From Brevundimonas sp. M20 (GTDB lineage Bacteria > Pseudomonadota > Alphaproteobacteria > Caulobacterales > Caulobacteraceae): a DNA stretch of 64,000 nucleotides. Both the position numbers and the translations under genes were made by a program. The stretch is from NCBI RefSeq assembly GCF_006547065.1, contig NZ_CP041243.1:62001-126000 (forward strand). Direction: 5' to 3'. The stretch's first letter is position 1. Every line of letters begins with the position of its first letter. The notes beneath the pieces are model-generated. The model searched no databases. It was not told the origin of the DNA and saw only the letters and a list, made by a program, of their open reading frames with translations. This document shows positions 1 to 7,822 of the stretch, piece by piece.

Positions 1-2193
1 CGTGACGGGTCGGTGGTCCCGCCCGTCGCCGTGACGCGCTGGGAGGGCGACGATCCCTATCTGGTCGTGGCCGCCGACAAGGGCACCGCGACCTTCTCGG
101 ACATCGCCAACGGCGTGTCGGCCTCCTACGGATTCTGGCTGGATGACGCCTTCGCATCGGGCGGCTCGGTCGGCTACGACCACAAGGTCATGGGCATCAC
201 CGCCCGCGGCGCCTGGGAGGCCGTGAAGCGGCACTTCCGCGAGGAGGGCAAGGACATCCAGTCCGAGCCCTTCACAGTCGTCGGCGTCGGCGACATGTCG
301 GGCGACGTGTTCGGCAACGGAATGCTGCTGTCGAAGCAGATCAGGCTGGTCGCCGCCTTCGACCACCGCGACATCTTCATCGACCCGAACCCGGACCCCG
401 CCTCGTCGTGGGTCGAGCGGGAGCGGATGTTCAAACTGCCGCGCTCGTCCTGGCAGGACTACGACACGTCGAAGATTTCGGCAGGCGGCGGGGTCTTCTC
501 GCGTTCGGCCAAGTCGATCCAGCTCAGCCCCGAGATCAAGGCCGCGCTGGACATCCAGGACGACGTTCTGGACCCGGCGGCCCTGATGAAGGCCATCCTC
601 AAAGCTCCGGCCGAGCTGCTCTACTTCGGCGGCATCGGCACCTACATCAAGGCGCCGAACGAGACGGACGCCCAGGTCGGGGACAAGGCCAATGACGCCA
701 TCCGCATCGACGGCGCCGAGGTTCGCGCCAGGGTCATCGGCGAAGGCGCCAACCTGGGCCTGACCCAGGCGGGCCGTATCGCCTTCGCCCGCAGCGGCGG
801 TCGCATCAACACCGACGCCATCGACAACTCGGCGGGCGTCGACAGCTCCGACCACGAGGTCAACATCAAGATCCTCACCGGGGCGGCCATCGCCTCGGGC
901 GCGCTGAAACAGGAAGACCGCAACGCCCTGCTGGCCTCGATGACCGAGGAGGTCGGCCTCAAGGTTCTGGTCCATAACTACGACCAGACCCTCGCGCTGA
1001 CCCTGCAACAGGCCGAAGGCGCGGCCGCGCTGGATTCCCAGCAGCGCTTCATGCAGTGGCTGGGCGGCAAGGGTAAGCTGGACCGCAAGGTCGAGGGCCT
1101 TCCGGACGACCAGCGTCTGGCCGAGATGAAGGCGTCGGGCACGCCGCTGACCCGGCCGGAACTGGCGGTCCTGACCGCCTACTCCAAGCTGGAGTTGTTT
1201 GACGAGATCGTGACCACCACGGCGCCGGACGACGCCTTCTTCAAACAGACGCTGGTGCGCTACTTCCCCGGTCCGCTGGCGAAGTTCGAGGCCGACATGC
1301 AGCGCCACCGGCTGAAGCGCGAGATCATCTCGACCATCCTGTCGAACGAGATCGTCAACATGTGCGGCGCGACCTTCCCGGAACGTCTGCGCCTGTCGGC
1401 ACAGTGCGACACCGGCGCCATGGTCATCGCCTTCGAGGCGGCCCGCCAGATCTTCCGCCTCGACGAGGCGTGGGACGCGGTTTCGGCGCTGGACGGCAAG
1501 ATCCCGGCCGAGGCCCAGACGGCGCTCTATACGGAAATCTCGACGGTGCTGCGCCGCCAGACCTTCTGGCTGGCCCGCCGGGCGGCCCGTGACGGCGCGA
1601 CCGTGGACGGACTGATCGCGGCCTACCGTTCGGCCGCCGACGCCCTCCGCGCCGCCGGCGGCGCGGTCCTCAGCCGCTTCGAGGAAGGCCGTCTGGAAGC
1701 CCGTGTCCAGAAATTCGTCGGCCTCGGCGCGTCGGAAGAGATGGCCCGCGACTTCGCCATGCTGCGTCCTCTGGTCGCCACCGCCGACATCGGCGATCTG
1801 GCGCGTGAGGCGGGCTGGCCGGAACCGGCCATGGCCATGCTCTACCACCAGGTCGGCGCGGCCTTCGACTTCGACCGCCTGCGCGCGGCGGCGGGCGCCG
1901 TGCCGTCCGTGGATCATTTCGACCGTCTGGCCGTGCGCCGCATGATCGAGGATCTGATGGGTGAGCAGATGATCCTGACCCGCGCGGTGGCCAAGGCTTC
2001 CAGCGTGGCGGTCGGCGCCAGCGAGGCCGCGGCCGAGAAGGCCGTCGATGACTGGATCGGCTCACGTCTGGCCATGGTCGAGGCGGTCCGGGCCTCGGTG
2101 GACGAGATCGAGACCTCGGGCTCGGGCTGGACCTTCGCCAAGCTGACCATCGCCAACGCCTCGATCCGCGAGATCGCGTCCTCGGCCCGCTGA
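1..2193 (+). CDS. gdhZ: NAD-specific glutamate dehydrogenase, large GDH-180 type (5' end outside window)
   Basis: The reading frame is open from base 1, so about 730 C-terminal residues of a protein normally near 1,600 are seen. The family oxidatively deaminates glutamate to 2-oxoglutarate with NAD in the cytosol. Visible marks are the DKGTATFSD segment of the catalytic core (about residue 25 of the visible part) and the Rossmann motif GVGDMSGDVFGNG (about 95-107), followed by the long helical C-terminal region specific to the 180-kDa class. In Caulobacter the orthologue (GdhZ) also acts on FtsZ and links nitrogen metabolism to division; that role here is inferred. An inverted repeat follows the stop. 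Identity is very secure; the true start is not visible. Confidence 0.95.
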   Translation, partial: RDGSVVPPVAVTRWEGDDPYLVVAADKGTATFSDIANGVSASYGFWLDDAFASGGSVGYDHKVMGITARGAWEAVKRHFREEGKDIQSEPFTVVGVGDMSGDVFGNGMLLSKQIRLVAAFDHRDIFIDPNPDPASSWVERERMFKLPRSSWQDYDTSKISAGGGVFSRSAKSIQLSPEIKAALDIQDDVLDPAALMKAILKAPAELLYFGGIGTYIKAPNETDAQVGDKANDAIRIDGAEVRARVIGEGANLGLTQAGRIAFARSGGRINTDAIDNSAGVDSSDHEVNIKILTGAAIASGALKQEDRNALLASMTEEVGLKVLVHNYDQTLALTLQQAEGAAALDSQQRFMQWLGGKGKLDRKVEGLPDDQRLAEMKASGTPLTRPELAVLTAYSKLELFDEIVTTTAPDDAFFKQTLVRYFPGPLAKFEADMQRHRLKREIISTILSNEIVNMCGATFPERLRLSAQCDTGAMVIAFEAARQIFRLDEAWDAVSALDGKIPAEAQTALYTEISTVLRRQTFWLARRAARDGATVDGLIAAYRSAADALRAAGGAVLSRFEEGRLEARVQKFVGLGASEEMARDFAMLRPLVATADIGDLAREAGWPEPAMAMLYHQVGAAFDFDRLRAAAGAVPSVDHFDRLAVRRMIEDLMGEQMILTRAVAKASSVAVGASEAAAEKAVDDWIGSRLAMVEAVRASVDEIETSGSGWTFAKLTIANASIREIASSAR

Positions 2194-2216
2194 CGCCTCG
2201 AGCAGGCTGCTGATGC

Positions 2217-2245
2217 GCCGGTACGTCCAATTTTGACGTACCGGC
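2217..2245 (+). terminator. Inverted repeat after gdhZ, possible terminator or operator
   Basis: Arms GCCGGTACGTC and GACGTACCGGC pair perfectly over 11 bp around a 7-nt CAATTTT loop, 23 bases after the gdhZ stop. No T tract follows, so it is either a non-canonical terminator or 3' stabiliser, or a protein-binding palindrome for the next gene. The rest of the 267-bp gap to the stress-protein gene holds several short TCCGG repeats and no gene. Confidence 0.4.
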
Positions 2246-2460
2246 GTGTCATACTCCGGACTCTGACAGCCGACAGCAGGGCGCCGAGGCGGCTATGTCC
2301 GATATGTCCGGTGTTTTTGATGAGTCCGGTTGAGTAAATTCAACAGGTTGCGGAGTCCGGCCCGGACATGGCGGACTCTTCGGCTCCGGTGGGCGGCAGG
2401 GGCCGTTTCGCGGTCCCCGACCTGATCTGCTAGACGTTGTCGGCTGAGGGAGGGCGAACC

Positions 2461-2931
2461 ATGCCCAGGAAGTTTCTCGTCGTCGTGGACGACAGCCCCG
2501 AGTTCGAGGGCGCCTTGCGTTATGCCTCGCGCCGGGCCCGCTCAACGGGCGGCCATGTCGTGCTGTTGCGCGTCATCCCGCCCGCCGCATCCGACGCCCA
2601 CTGGGCCGGCGTGCGCGAGGAGATCGAGCGCCAGACTCGCGCCGAGGCCGAGGCCGAACTGAACCGCTGGGCCGGGGAGGCCGCCGAACGCTCCGGCTCG
2701 ACCCCCATCCTGCTGATCGAGCGCGGGGAGCCGCAGGGCTGCATCCGCAAGGTCGTCGGGGAAGACAACGACATCAAGATTCTGGTGCTGGCGTCGGGGG
2801 AGGGCAGTCGCGGCCCCGGCCCGCTGGTCGCCGCCGTGGTCAAACAGGGCGCCGCCTTCACGGGTCGCAAGCTTCCCGTCACCATCGTCCCCGGCGCCCT
2901 GACCGAACAGGACATCGAGGACCTGGCATGA
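2461..2931 (+). CDS. Universal stress protein (UspA family)
   Basis: A 156-residue single Usp domain protein. The start MPRKFLVVVDDSPE is chosen because a GGAGGG Shine-Dalgarno lies about six bases upstream; an in-frame codon 24 bases earlier is less likely. The first strand with its Asp-Asp pair, the long helix rich in Glu/Ala (about 60-80) and the final strand PVTIVPG fit the Usp fold. The usual ATP-binding glycine signature is degenerate (SGEGSRGPGPLV), so nucleotide binding is uncertain. Cytosolic. It stands alone, followed within five bases by a copy of the dispersed hairpin element and then by the Nfu gene. Confidence 0.85.
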   Translation: MPRKFLVVVDDSPEFEGALRYASRRARSTGGHVVLLRVIPPAASDAHWAGVREEIERQTRAEAEAELNRWAGEAAERSGSTPILLIERGEPQGCIRKVVGEDNDIKILVLASGEGSRGPGPLVAAVVKQGAAFTGRKLPVTIVPGALTEQDIEDLA

Positions 2932-2935
2932 TCTC

Positions 2936-2977
2936 GGGGCCAACGCTCGCCGCGCGGCGGATCGCTGCTTGAGCCCC
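2936..2977 (+). repeat. Dispersed 3'-end hairpin element, copy 1
   Basis: This lies four bases after the stress-protein stop, in the same sense. It shares the frame CGCTC, stem, GCG loop, stem, TCGCTGCTTGAGC with four other copies. Here the central stem is GCCGC/GCGGA, four pairs plus an outer G-A mismatch, and the outer flanks GGGC/GCCC can also pair. The other copies use different stem bases. Confidence 0.7.
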
Positions 2978-3037
2978 TCACCCTCTCGTTGCCCTGCGGC
3001 TCTTGAATGGGCGGGGCCGGAAGCGCACTTACCCCTC

Positions 3038-3595
3038 ATGTTCATCCAGACCGAACCGACGCCGAACCCCAACGTCCTGAAGTTCCTGCCGGGACGGGAC
3101 GTGTCGGAGGATCCCCGCGACTTCGTCAACATCGACGAGGCCGCCGCCTCGCCGCTGGCCGAGGCCCTGTTCGAACTGGATGGCGTGACCTCGGTCTTCT
3201 TCGGTTACGACTACATCTCCGTGACCCGCGACGCCCAGGGGCTGGAGTGGAACCAGATGAAGGCCCCGATCCTGGCGGCCATCATGGATCACTTCGTCTC
3301 CGGCGCACCCCTGTTCCGCGGCGGGACGTTCGACAGCGCCGACCCGGACGGCGAGGACACCGAGATCGTCGCCGAGATCAAGTCGCTGCTGGACAGCCGC
3401 ATCCGCCCGGCGGTGGCCCAGGACGGCGGCGACATCCTGTTCGACGCCTTCAACGCGGAGACCGGGGTCCTGTCCCTGCGCATGCGGGGCGCCTGCGCCG
3501 GCTGCCCGTCGTCCTCCGCCACCCTCAAGGCCGGGGTCGAGCAGATGATGAAGCACTACGTCCCCGAAGTGACCGCCGTCGAACAGGTCATTTAA
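3038..3595 (+). CDS. nfuA: NifU family Fe-S cluster scaffold/carrier (Nfu type)
   Basis: A 185-residue cytosolic protein with an N-terminal Nfu domain (about 1-90, beginning MFIQTEPTPNPN) and a C-terminal NifU domain (about 108-185). Cys153 and Cys156 form the CxxC that binds a bridging 4Fe-4S cluster between subunits. The family takes clusters from the SUF/ISC machinery to apoproteins such as aconitase or radical-SAM enzymes; miaB, a likely client, lies 3 kb downstream. The start is placed at the conserved MFIQTE, since the longer frame extends through a repeat. Copies of the dispersed hairpin flank the gene on both sides. The family assignment is firm; the symbol is by analogy. Confidence 0.9.
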   Translation: MFIQTEPTPNPNVLKFLPGRDVSEDPRDFVNIDEAAASPLAEALFELDGVTSVFFGYDYISVTRDAQGLEWNQMKAPILAAIMDHFVSGAPLFRGGTFDSADPDGEDTEIVAEIKSLLDSRIRPAVAQDGGDILFDAFNAETGVLSLRMRGACAGCPSSSATLKAGVEQMMKHYVPEVTAVEQVI

Positions 3596-3639
3596 GGGCG
3601 CTACCGCTCGCGACGCGGTCGCTCGCTGCTTGAGCGCGG
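3596..3639 (+). repeat. Dispersed 3'-end hairpin element, copy 2
   Basis: Begins at the base after the Nfu TAA stop. The central stem GCGAC/GTCGC (3610-3614 with 3618-3622) closes a GCG loop; outer GCGCT/AGCGC can pair. Same orientation as the gene. It is nearly identical to the copy at 53964-54007 and differs from the others at paired stem positions in a compensating way. Confidence 0.75.
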
Positions 3640-3713
3640 TTTGGTCCGCGCGCCGGTCTGGAACTTGAAACGATTTCGTTCGCCCTGCCGACCGACGCGG
3701 GCCATAAGACATC

Positions 3714-4298
3714 ATGCCCCGGTTTGAGAGTGACAGTGACGCCCTGCGTCTTGGCGAAGCGCTTGCCGCCCTGCGTCGCGCGCGCGGGTTGAGCCAGGCC
3801 GAGGCGGGCGCCCGGGTCGGCATGACCAGTCAGGGCTGGGGCCTGTATGAGGCGGGCAAACGCCCCGGCCTGTTCCGCCCTGATGTCCAGCGCCGCCTGA
3901 CCGGCGCGGTCGATGCGACCCCGGAGGCCCTGGCCCTGCTGCTGTCCGATGCGTCCGCCCGGTCGCCGTCCACGCCTGACGGTCTGGAGAGCGCGGGCAG
4001 GGATTTCGCGGCGGCCGCACCGACCGCCCTTCGCCGTGTCCAGCTCTCCACCGATGATCTCGCCCCCTGGGCCGCATCCGGCGTGACGCTGGAGTACGCC
4101 CCCGGTCGCTGGCCGCGCCGGGATCAGGGCTGTGTGATCGACCTCGCGGACGGCGCCCGTCTGATCCGGATCTACGACCGGTCCGAGGGGGAGGATCTGA
4201 TCGTTCGCGGCGGCCCCGGCGGTCTGTCCGTCGAGGAACGGTTACCACGCGCGCGGATCAGGGCCGTCTCCGCCGTCGTCGCCCGGCTGGATCTCTGA
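3714..4298 (+). CDS. XRE-family regulator with degenerate repressor-like C-terminal domain
   Basis: 194 residues. Residues about 11-65 form a lambda-repressor-type HTH (RARGLSQAEAGARVGMTSQ, then LYEAGKRP). A low-complexity linker leads to a C-terminal half (about 110-194) that reads as short beta strands (CVIDLADGARLIRIYD...LIVRG), resembling the fold of S24/LexA-type repressors. I see no Ser-Lys peptidase dyad, so self-cleavage is unlikely. It may bind DNA as a dimer and sense a ligand; targets are unknown. A second XRE gene follows 66 bases downstream on the same strand. HTH assignment is strong; the C-terminal fold is inference. Confidence 0.75.
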   Translation: MPRFESDSDALRLGEALAALRRARGLSQAEAGARVGMTSQGWGLYEAGKRPGLFRPDVQRRLTGAVDATPEALALLLSDASARSPSTPDGLESAGRDFAAAAPTALRRVQLSTDDLAPWAASGVTLEYAPGRWPRRDQGCVIDLADGARLIRIYDRSEGEDLIVRGGPGGLSVEERLPRARIRAVSAVVARLDL

Positions 4299-4336
4299 TG
4301 AAACTCTTTTGTTGCAATCTTGGGGTGTTTGTGAAA

Positions 4337-4354
4337 CTGTTCGGTATCGAACAG
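4337..4354. promoter_or_regulatory. Palindromic operator candidate upstream of XRE gene
   Basis: CTGTTCG-GTAT-CGAACAG is a perfect 7-4-7 inverted repeat ending ten bases before the ATG at 4365 and running into its GGAG ribosome site. Position and symmetry suggest autorepression by the XRE protein it precedes, which is common for this family. This is inferred from symmetry alone. Confidence 0.55.
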
Positions 4355-4364
4355 GAGAGCCGCC

Positions 4365-4745
4365 ATGGCCCGCGCCGCCGCCCCGGATCATATCGACGCC
4401 TATGTGGGCGCCCGCATCAGCCTTCGGCGCTCGGCGCTCGGTCTCTCGCAGGCCGCGCTGGCCCAGCGCATCGGCGTCAGCTTCCAGCAGGTGCAGAAAT
4501 ACGAGACCGGCCAGAACCGCATCTCCGCCTCGCGCCTGCATCGGACGGCGGTGGTGCTGGGCGCCTCGGTGGACGCCTTCTTCCCGGCGATCGAGGGCGC
4601 CGCGGCGGGCGAGGCGGACATGCTGCGCGCGCTGGGCAGCACGGCCGACGGGCGCGCCGTGGCGATGGCCTTCCCGCGTATTCCCGACAAGGGCTTGCGG
4701 CAGGCTCTGGCCCGGATTGTAACGGCGCTGGCGCCCGCATCCTGA
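4365..4745 (+). CDS. SinR-like XRE transcriptional regulator
   Basis: 126 residues: an HTH of about 55 residues near the N terminus (LGLSQAALAQRIGVSFQQVQKYETGQNRISASRL), then a short alanine-rich helical tail. It is clearly paralogous to the XRE protein at 11032, sharing the FQQxQKYExGxNRISAS stretch. Such proteins are common in Caulobacterales. The start has CAGGAG upstream, overlapping a palindrome that is a likely autoregulatory operator. The next gene, tsaB, starts 37 bases after the stop. Function in DNA binding is secure; regulon unknown. Confidence 0.85.
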   Translation: MARAAAPDHIDAYVGARISLRRSALGLSQAALAQRIGVSFQQVQKYETGQNRISASRLHRTAVVLGASVDAFFPAIEGAAAGEADMLRALGSTADGRAVAMAFPRIPDKGLRQALARIVTALAPAS

Positions 4746-4782
4746 ACCCGGTCCTGTGCGGCGCGCCCGGGGAAGGTCGCGC

Positions 4783-5469
4783 ATGAAGGTTCTGGTGATT
4801 GATACGGCGCTCGGCCTGTGCACCGCCGGTGTTTTCGAGGTTGAGAACGGGACTGCGCGCCCGCTCGGCCTGCGCTCCGAAGCCATGGCCAAGGGCCACT
4901 CCGAACGACTGGGCGGCCTCGCCCGCGACGCCGTCGCCGAGGCGGGCGGGTTCGACGCCGTCGACCGGATCGGCGTGACCGTGGGGCCGGGCTCCTTCAC
5001 CGGCCTGCGGGTCGGCCTGGCCTTCGCCCAGGGACTGGGCGCCGCCCTGCATCGCCCGGTGGTCGGGGTCTCCACCCTTGATGCGCTCGCCGCCTCCGTG
5101 GACGGACCGACGACGGCCGCCCTGATCGACGCCCGTCGGGGGCAGGTCTACGCCCGGTTCTGGCGCGACGGCGCGGCGGACGGTCCGCCCGAGGCCCTGT
5201 CTCTGGAGCAGGCGGCCGAGCGGGTGGCCGCCCTCGGCGCCGGCGCCACCCTCGTCGGGACAGGCGCCGCGCTGTTGGCGGCGGCCGCGTCCGGCCTGAT
5301 CGTGACGGACCTGCCCGGCGCCTCTCCCGAGGCGCTGGCGCGTCTGACCGCCGCCGCCCGCCCCGATCAGGCGCCGCCGTCGCCCCTGTATCTTCGGGCG
5401 CCCGACGCCACGCCGCCGACCCGCTTGCCGGGCCAGCCCCGAGGTCAGCCCCGGGCGGCGTCCGCGTGA
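4783..5469 (+). CDS. tsaB: tRNA threonylcarbamoyladenosine biosynthesis protein TsaB
   Basis: 228 residues of the ASKHA-fold TsaB family, the dimerising partner of TsaD and TsaE in making t6A at position 37 of ANN-decoding tRNAs. Visible marks are the N-terminal VIDTALGLCTAG strand pair, the GHSERL segment (about 39-44) and VTVGPGSFTGLRVG (about 66-78). The start ATGAAGGTTC is taken because a GGAAGG ribosome site lies upstream; a longer frame adds nine unsupported residues. The stop overlaps the GTG start of rimI, as in many alphaproteobacteria, so translation is probably coupled. Confidence 0.92.
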   Translation: MKVLVIDTALGLCTAGVFEVENGTARPLGLRSEAMAKGHSERLGGLARDAVAEAGGFDAVDRIGVTVGPGSFTGLRVGLAFAQGLGAALHRPVVGVSTLDALAASVDGPTTAALIDARRGQVYARFWRDGAADGPPEALSLEQAAERVAALGAGATLVGTGAALLAAAASGLIVTDLPGASPEALARLTAAARPDQAPPSPLYLRAPDATPPTRLPGQPRGQPRAASA

Positions 5470-5903
5470 CCGGCGCGCCGGAGGGACAGGCGGAGCGGCT
5501 CGCGGCCCTGCACGCCACCGCCTTCGACGCACCGTGGGACGCCGCCGCCTTCGCCGCCCTGCTGGACCAGCCGGGCGTCTTCGCGGTGGAGCAGGACCAC
5601 GGCTTCATCCTGATGCGGGCCGTCGCCGACGAGGCGGAAATCCTGACTCTGGCGGTCCGGCCCGAGGCGCGCAGGGGCGGGGAGGGGACCCGTCTGGTCG
5701 CCGAGGGCGCCGCCGCCGCCGCCCTCGCCGGGGCGGATCGGGTCTTCCTCGAGGTGGCGGAAGACAACGTCGCCGCCCGCGCCCTGTACGCCCGCGCGGG
5801 CTTCACCGAGGCCGGTCGTCGGCCCCGCTATTATGCGCGTCCGGACTGTTCGCATGTCGACGCCCTGCTTCTCGCGCTGAACTTGCCGGGGCGGCTTCCC
5901 TAG
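5466..5903 (+). CDS. rimI: Ribosomal-protein-alanine N-acetyltransferase, RimI-like GNAT
   Basis: 145 residues forming one GNAT domain. The acetyl-CoA pyrophosphate loop is seen as EARRGGEGTRLV (about 62-73), preceded by the LTLAVRP strand and followed by the EVAEDNVAARALYARAGF motif typical of RimI. The family acetylates the N-terminal alanine of ribosomal protein S18; other substrates are possible. The GTG start overlaps the tsaB stop by four bases (GTGA). The tsaB-rimI-fur order is conserved in this lineage. Confidence 0.85.
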   Translation: MTGAPEGQAERLAALHATAFDAPWDAAAFAALLDQPGVFAVEQDHGFILMRAVADEAEILTLAVRPEARRGGEGTRLVAEGAAAAALAGADRVFLEVAEDNVAARALYARAGFTEAGRRPRYYARPDCSHVDALLLALNLPGRLP

Positions 5904-5932
5904 AGCGCCGACGCCGCCTATTCTCCTGCGCC

Positions 5933-6412
5933 ATGGACCGGATCGAAAAACTCTGCGCCGACCGCGGCATGCGCATGACCGAGCAACGTCGCGTGATCGC
6001 GCGGGTGCTCTCCGCCGCCGCTGACCACCCGGATGTGGAGGAGCTGTACCGCCGGGCCTCGGCCATCGACCCGCACATCTCCATCGCCACCGTCTACCGC
6101 ACGGTCCGCCTGTTCGAGGAAGCCGGCGTGGTCGAGAAGCACGACTTCGGCGACGGCCGCAGCCGCTATGAAGAGGCCGGCGACGATCACCACGACCACC
6201 TGATCGACACCAAGTCGGGCGAGGTCATCGAGTTCTTCGACGCCGAGATCGAGCGCCTGAAGACCGAGATCGCCGAACGCCTCGGCTTCAAGCTGATCGG
6301 CCACAAGCTGGAACTGTACGGCACGCCCATCGAGGGCGCCGAGCCGTCGAACCGCGAAGGCCTGATCTTCACCCGTCACGCCGCCCGGGTCGATCCGGCG
6401 GATATCGGCTAG
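5933..6412 (+). CDS. fur: Ferric uptake regulator Fur
   Basis: 159 residues. A winged-helix DNA-binding domain (about 1-82, with the ISIATVYRTVRLFEEAGVV recognition region) is followed by the metal-binding dimerisation domain with the His cluster DDHHDHL (His86, 87, 89). Unlike E. coli Fur there is no CxxC after this cluster (DTKSGEV instead), so the structural zinc site is absent, as reported for several alphaproteobacterial Fur proteins. It represses iron-uptake genes with Fe(II); a Fur-like box lies before the TonB receptor at 26057. The start at 5933 is the conserved MDRIEKLCADRGMRMT. Confidence 0.92.
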   Translation: MDRIEKLCADRGMRMTEQRRVIARVLSAAADHPDVEELYRRASAIDPHISIATVYRTVRLFEEAGVVEKHDFGDGRSRYEEAGDDHHDHLIDTKSGEVIEFFDAEIERLKTEIAERLGFKLIGHKLELYGTPIEGAEPSNREGLIFTRHAARVDPADIG

Positions 6413-6445
6413 CTGGAAGGCGCGTCGGGCGGTAAAAGCCCGTCC

Positions 6446-7822
6446 ATGACCGATACCCTCGTCCCGCCGTCGGGGAAGCAGGCCGCGCCCAAGCGCCTGT
6501 TCATCAAGACCTACGGCTGCCAGATGAACGTCTATGACTCGGAGCGCATGGCCGATGTGCTGCGCCCGCTGGGCTATGCCCCGACGGACAGCGCCGAGAC
6601 CGCCGACTTCGTCATCCTGAACACCTGCCACATTCGCGAGAAGGCGGCCGAGAAGGTCTATTCCGAGCTCGGCAAGATGCGCGAGCTGAAGGACGCCAAA
6701 AACGGCGCCATGACCATCGCCGTGGCGGGCTGTGTCGCCCAGGCTGAGGGCGAGGAGATCATGAAGCGTCAGCCGGCGGTCGATCTGGTGGTCGGCCCGC
6801 AGGCCTATCACCAGCTGCCGGAACTGCTGACCCGCACCGCCCGCGCGCGCGGCGAGCGGATCGGCGCCGACTTCGCCCCGGACGAAAAGTTCGACGCCCT
6901 GCCCGCCGAACGCGGCGTCGAGGGCTTCACCGCCTTCCTGACCGTGCAGGAGGGCTGCGACAAATTCTGCACCTTCTGCGTGGTGCCCTACACCCGCGGC
7001 GCCGAGTGGTCGCGCCCGGTGGCGGCCATCCTGTCCGAGGCCCGCGAACTGGCGGCCAAGGGCGTGCGCGAGGTCACCCTGCTGGGCCAGAACGTCAACG
7101 CCTATGACGGCGAGGGGCTGGACGGGAAGCCGTCGACGCTGGCCCGTCTGGCTTATCTGCTGGCCGAGGTGCCGGGGCTGGACCGCATTCGCTATACGAC
7201 CAGTCATCCAAACGACATGTCGGGCGATCTGATCCAGGCGCACCGCGATCTGGACGTCCTGATGCCCTGGCTTCACCTGCCGGTGCAGTCCGGCTCGGAC
7301 CGCATCCTGCGGCTGATGAACCGAAAGCACGGTCGTCAGAAGTATTTCGACCTCATCGAGCGCATCCGCGAGGCCCGGCCCGACATGGCGATGTCCGGCG
7401 ACTTCATCGTCGGCTTCCCGGGCGAGAGCGACCGGGACTTCGAGGACACGATGGATCTGGTCCGACGGGTGACCTACGCCTCTGCCTTCTCGTTCATGTA
7501 CTCGCCGCGTCCCGGCACGCCCGCCTCGACCATGGGGGCGCAGGTCCCCGCCGAGGTCTCGCGCGAACGGCTGCAGGCGCTGCAGGCCCTGCTGTTCGAA
7601 CAGCAGACCGCCTTCAACGAGTCCCGCGCGGGCATGACCATCCCGGTCCTGTTCGAGCGTCCGGGCAAGTTCGACGGCCACGTCACCGGCCGCTCGCCCT
7701 GGCTTCAGCCGGTGTATGTTGACGGCGTCGCGGATCAACTGATCGGCCAGATCGTTCCGGTGAAGATCGAGAGCGGCGGCCTGAAGTCCCTCAGCGGCAC
7801 ACTTCTGAAGAAAGCGGCCTAG
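6446..7822 (+). CDS. miaB: tRNA-2-methylthio-N6-dimethylallyladenosine synthase MiaB
   Basis: 458 residues, full length. The N-terminal MTTase domain carries Cys25, Cys61 and Cys96 (TYGCQMN, NTCHIRE, AGCVAQ) for the auxiliary 4Fe-4S cluster. The radical-SAM CxxxCxxC is Cys171, Cys175, Cys178 ([10 protein letters not shown]). A C-terminal TRAM domain ends the protein. It adds the methylthio group to i6A37 of tRNAs reading UNN codons. Its TAG shares a base with the GTG of phoH, starting a chain of overlapping genes to lnt. Confidence 0.96.
   Translation: MTDTLVPPSGKQAAPKRLFIKTYGCQMNVYDSERMADVLRPLGYAPTDSAETADFVILNTCHIREKAAEKVYSELGKMRELKDAKNGAMTIAVAGCVAQAEGEEIMKRQPAVDLVVGPQAYHQLPELLTRTARARGERIGADFAPDEKFDALPAERGVEGFTAFLTVQEGCDKFCTFCVVPYTRGAEWSRPVAAILSEARELAAKGVREVTLLGQNVNAYDGEGLDGKPSTLARLAYLLAEVPGLDRIRYTTSHPNDMSGDLIQAHRDLDVLMPWLHLPVQSGSDRILRLMNRKHGRQKYFDLIERIREARPDMAMSGDFIVGFPGESDRDFEDTMDLVRRVTYASAFSFMYSPRPGTPASTMGAQVPAEVSRERLQALQALLFEQQTAFNESRAGMTIPVLFERPGKFDGHVTGRSPWLQPVYVDGVADQLIGQIVPVKIESGGLKSLSGTLLKKAA

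Noticed and set aside
5918..7738. Minus-strand open frame opposite fur and miaB
   Set aside because: It spans two well-supported genes on the other strand and has no recognisable domain.
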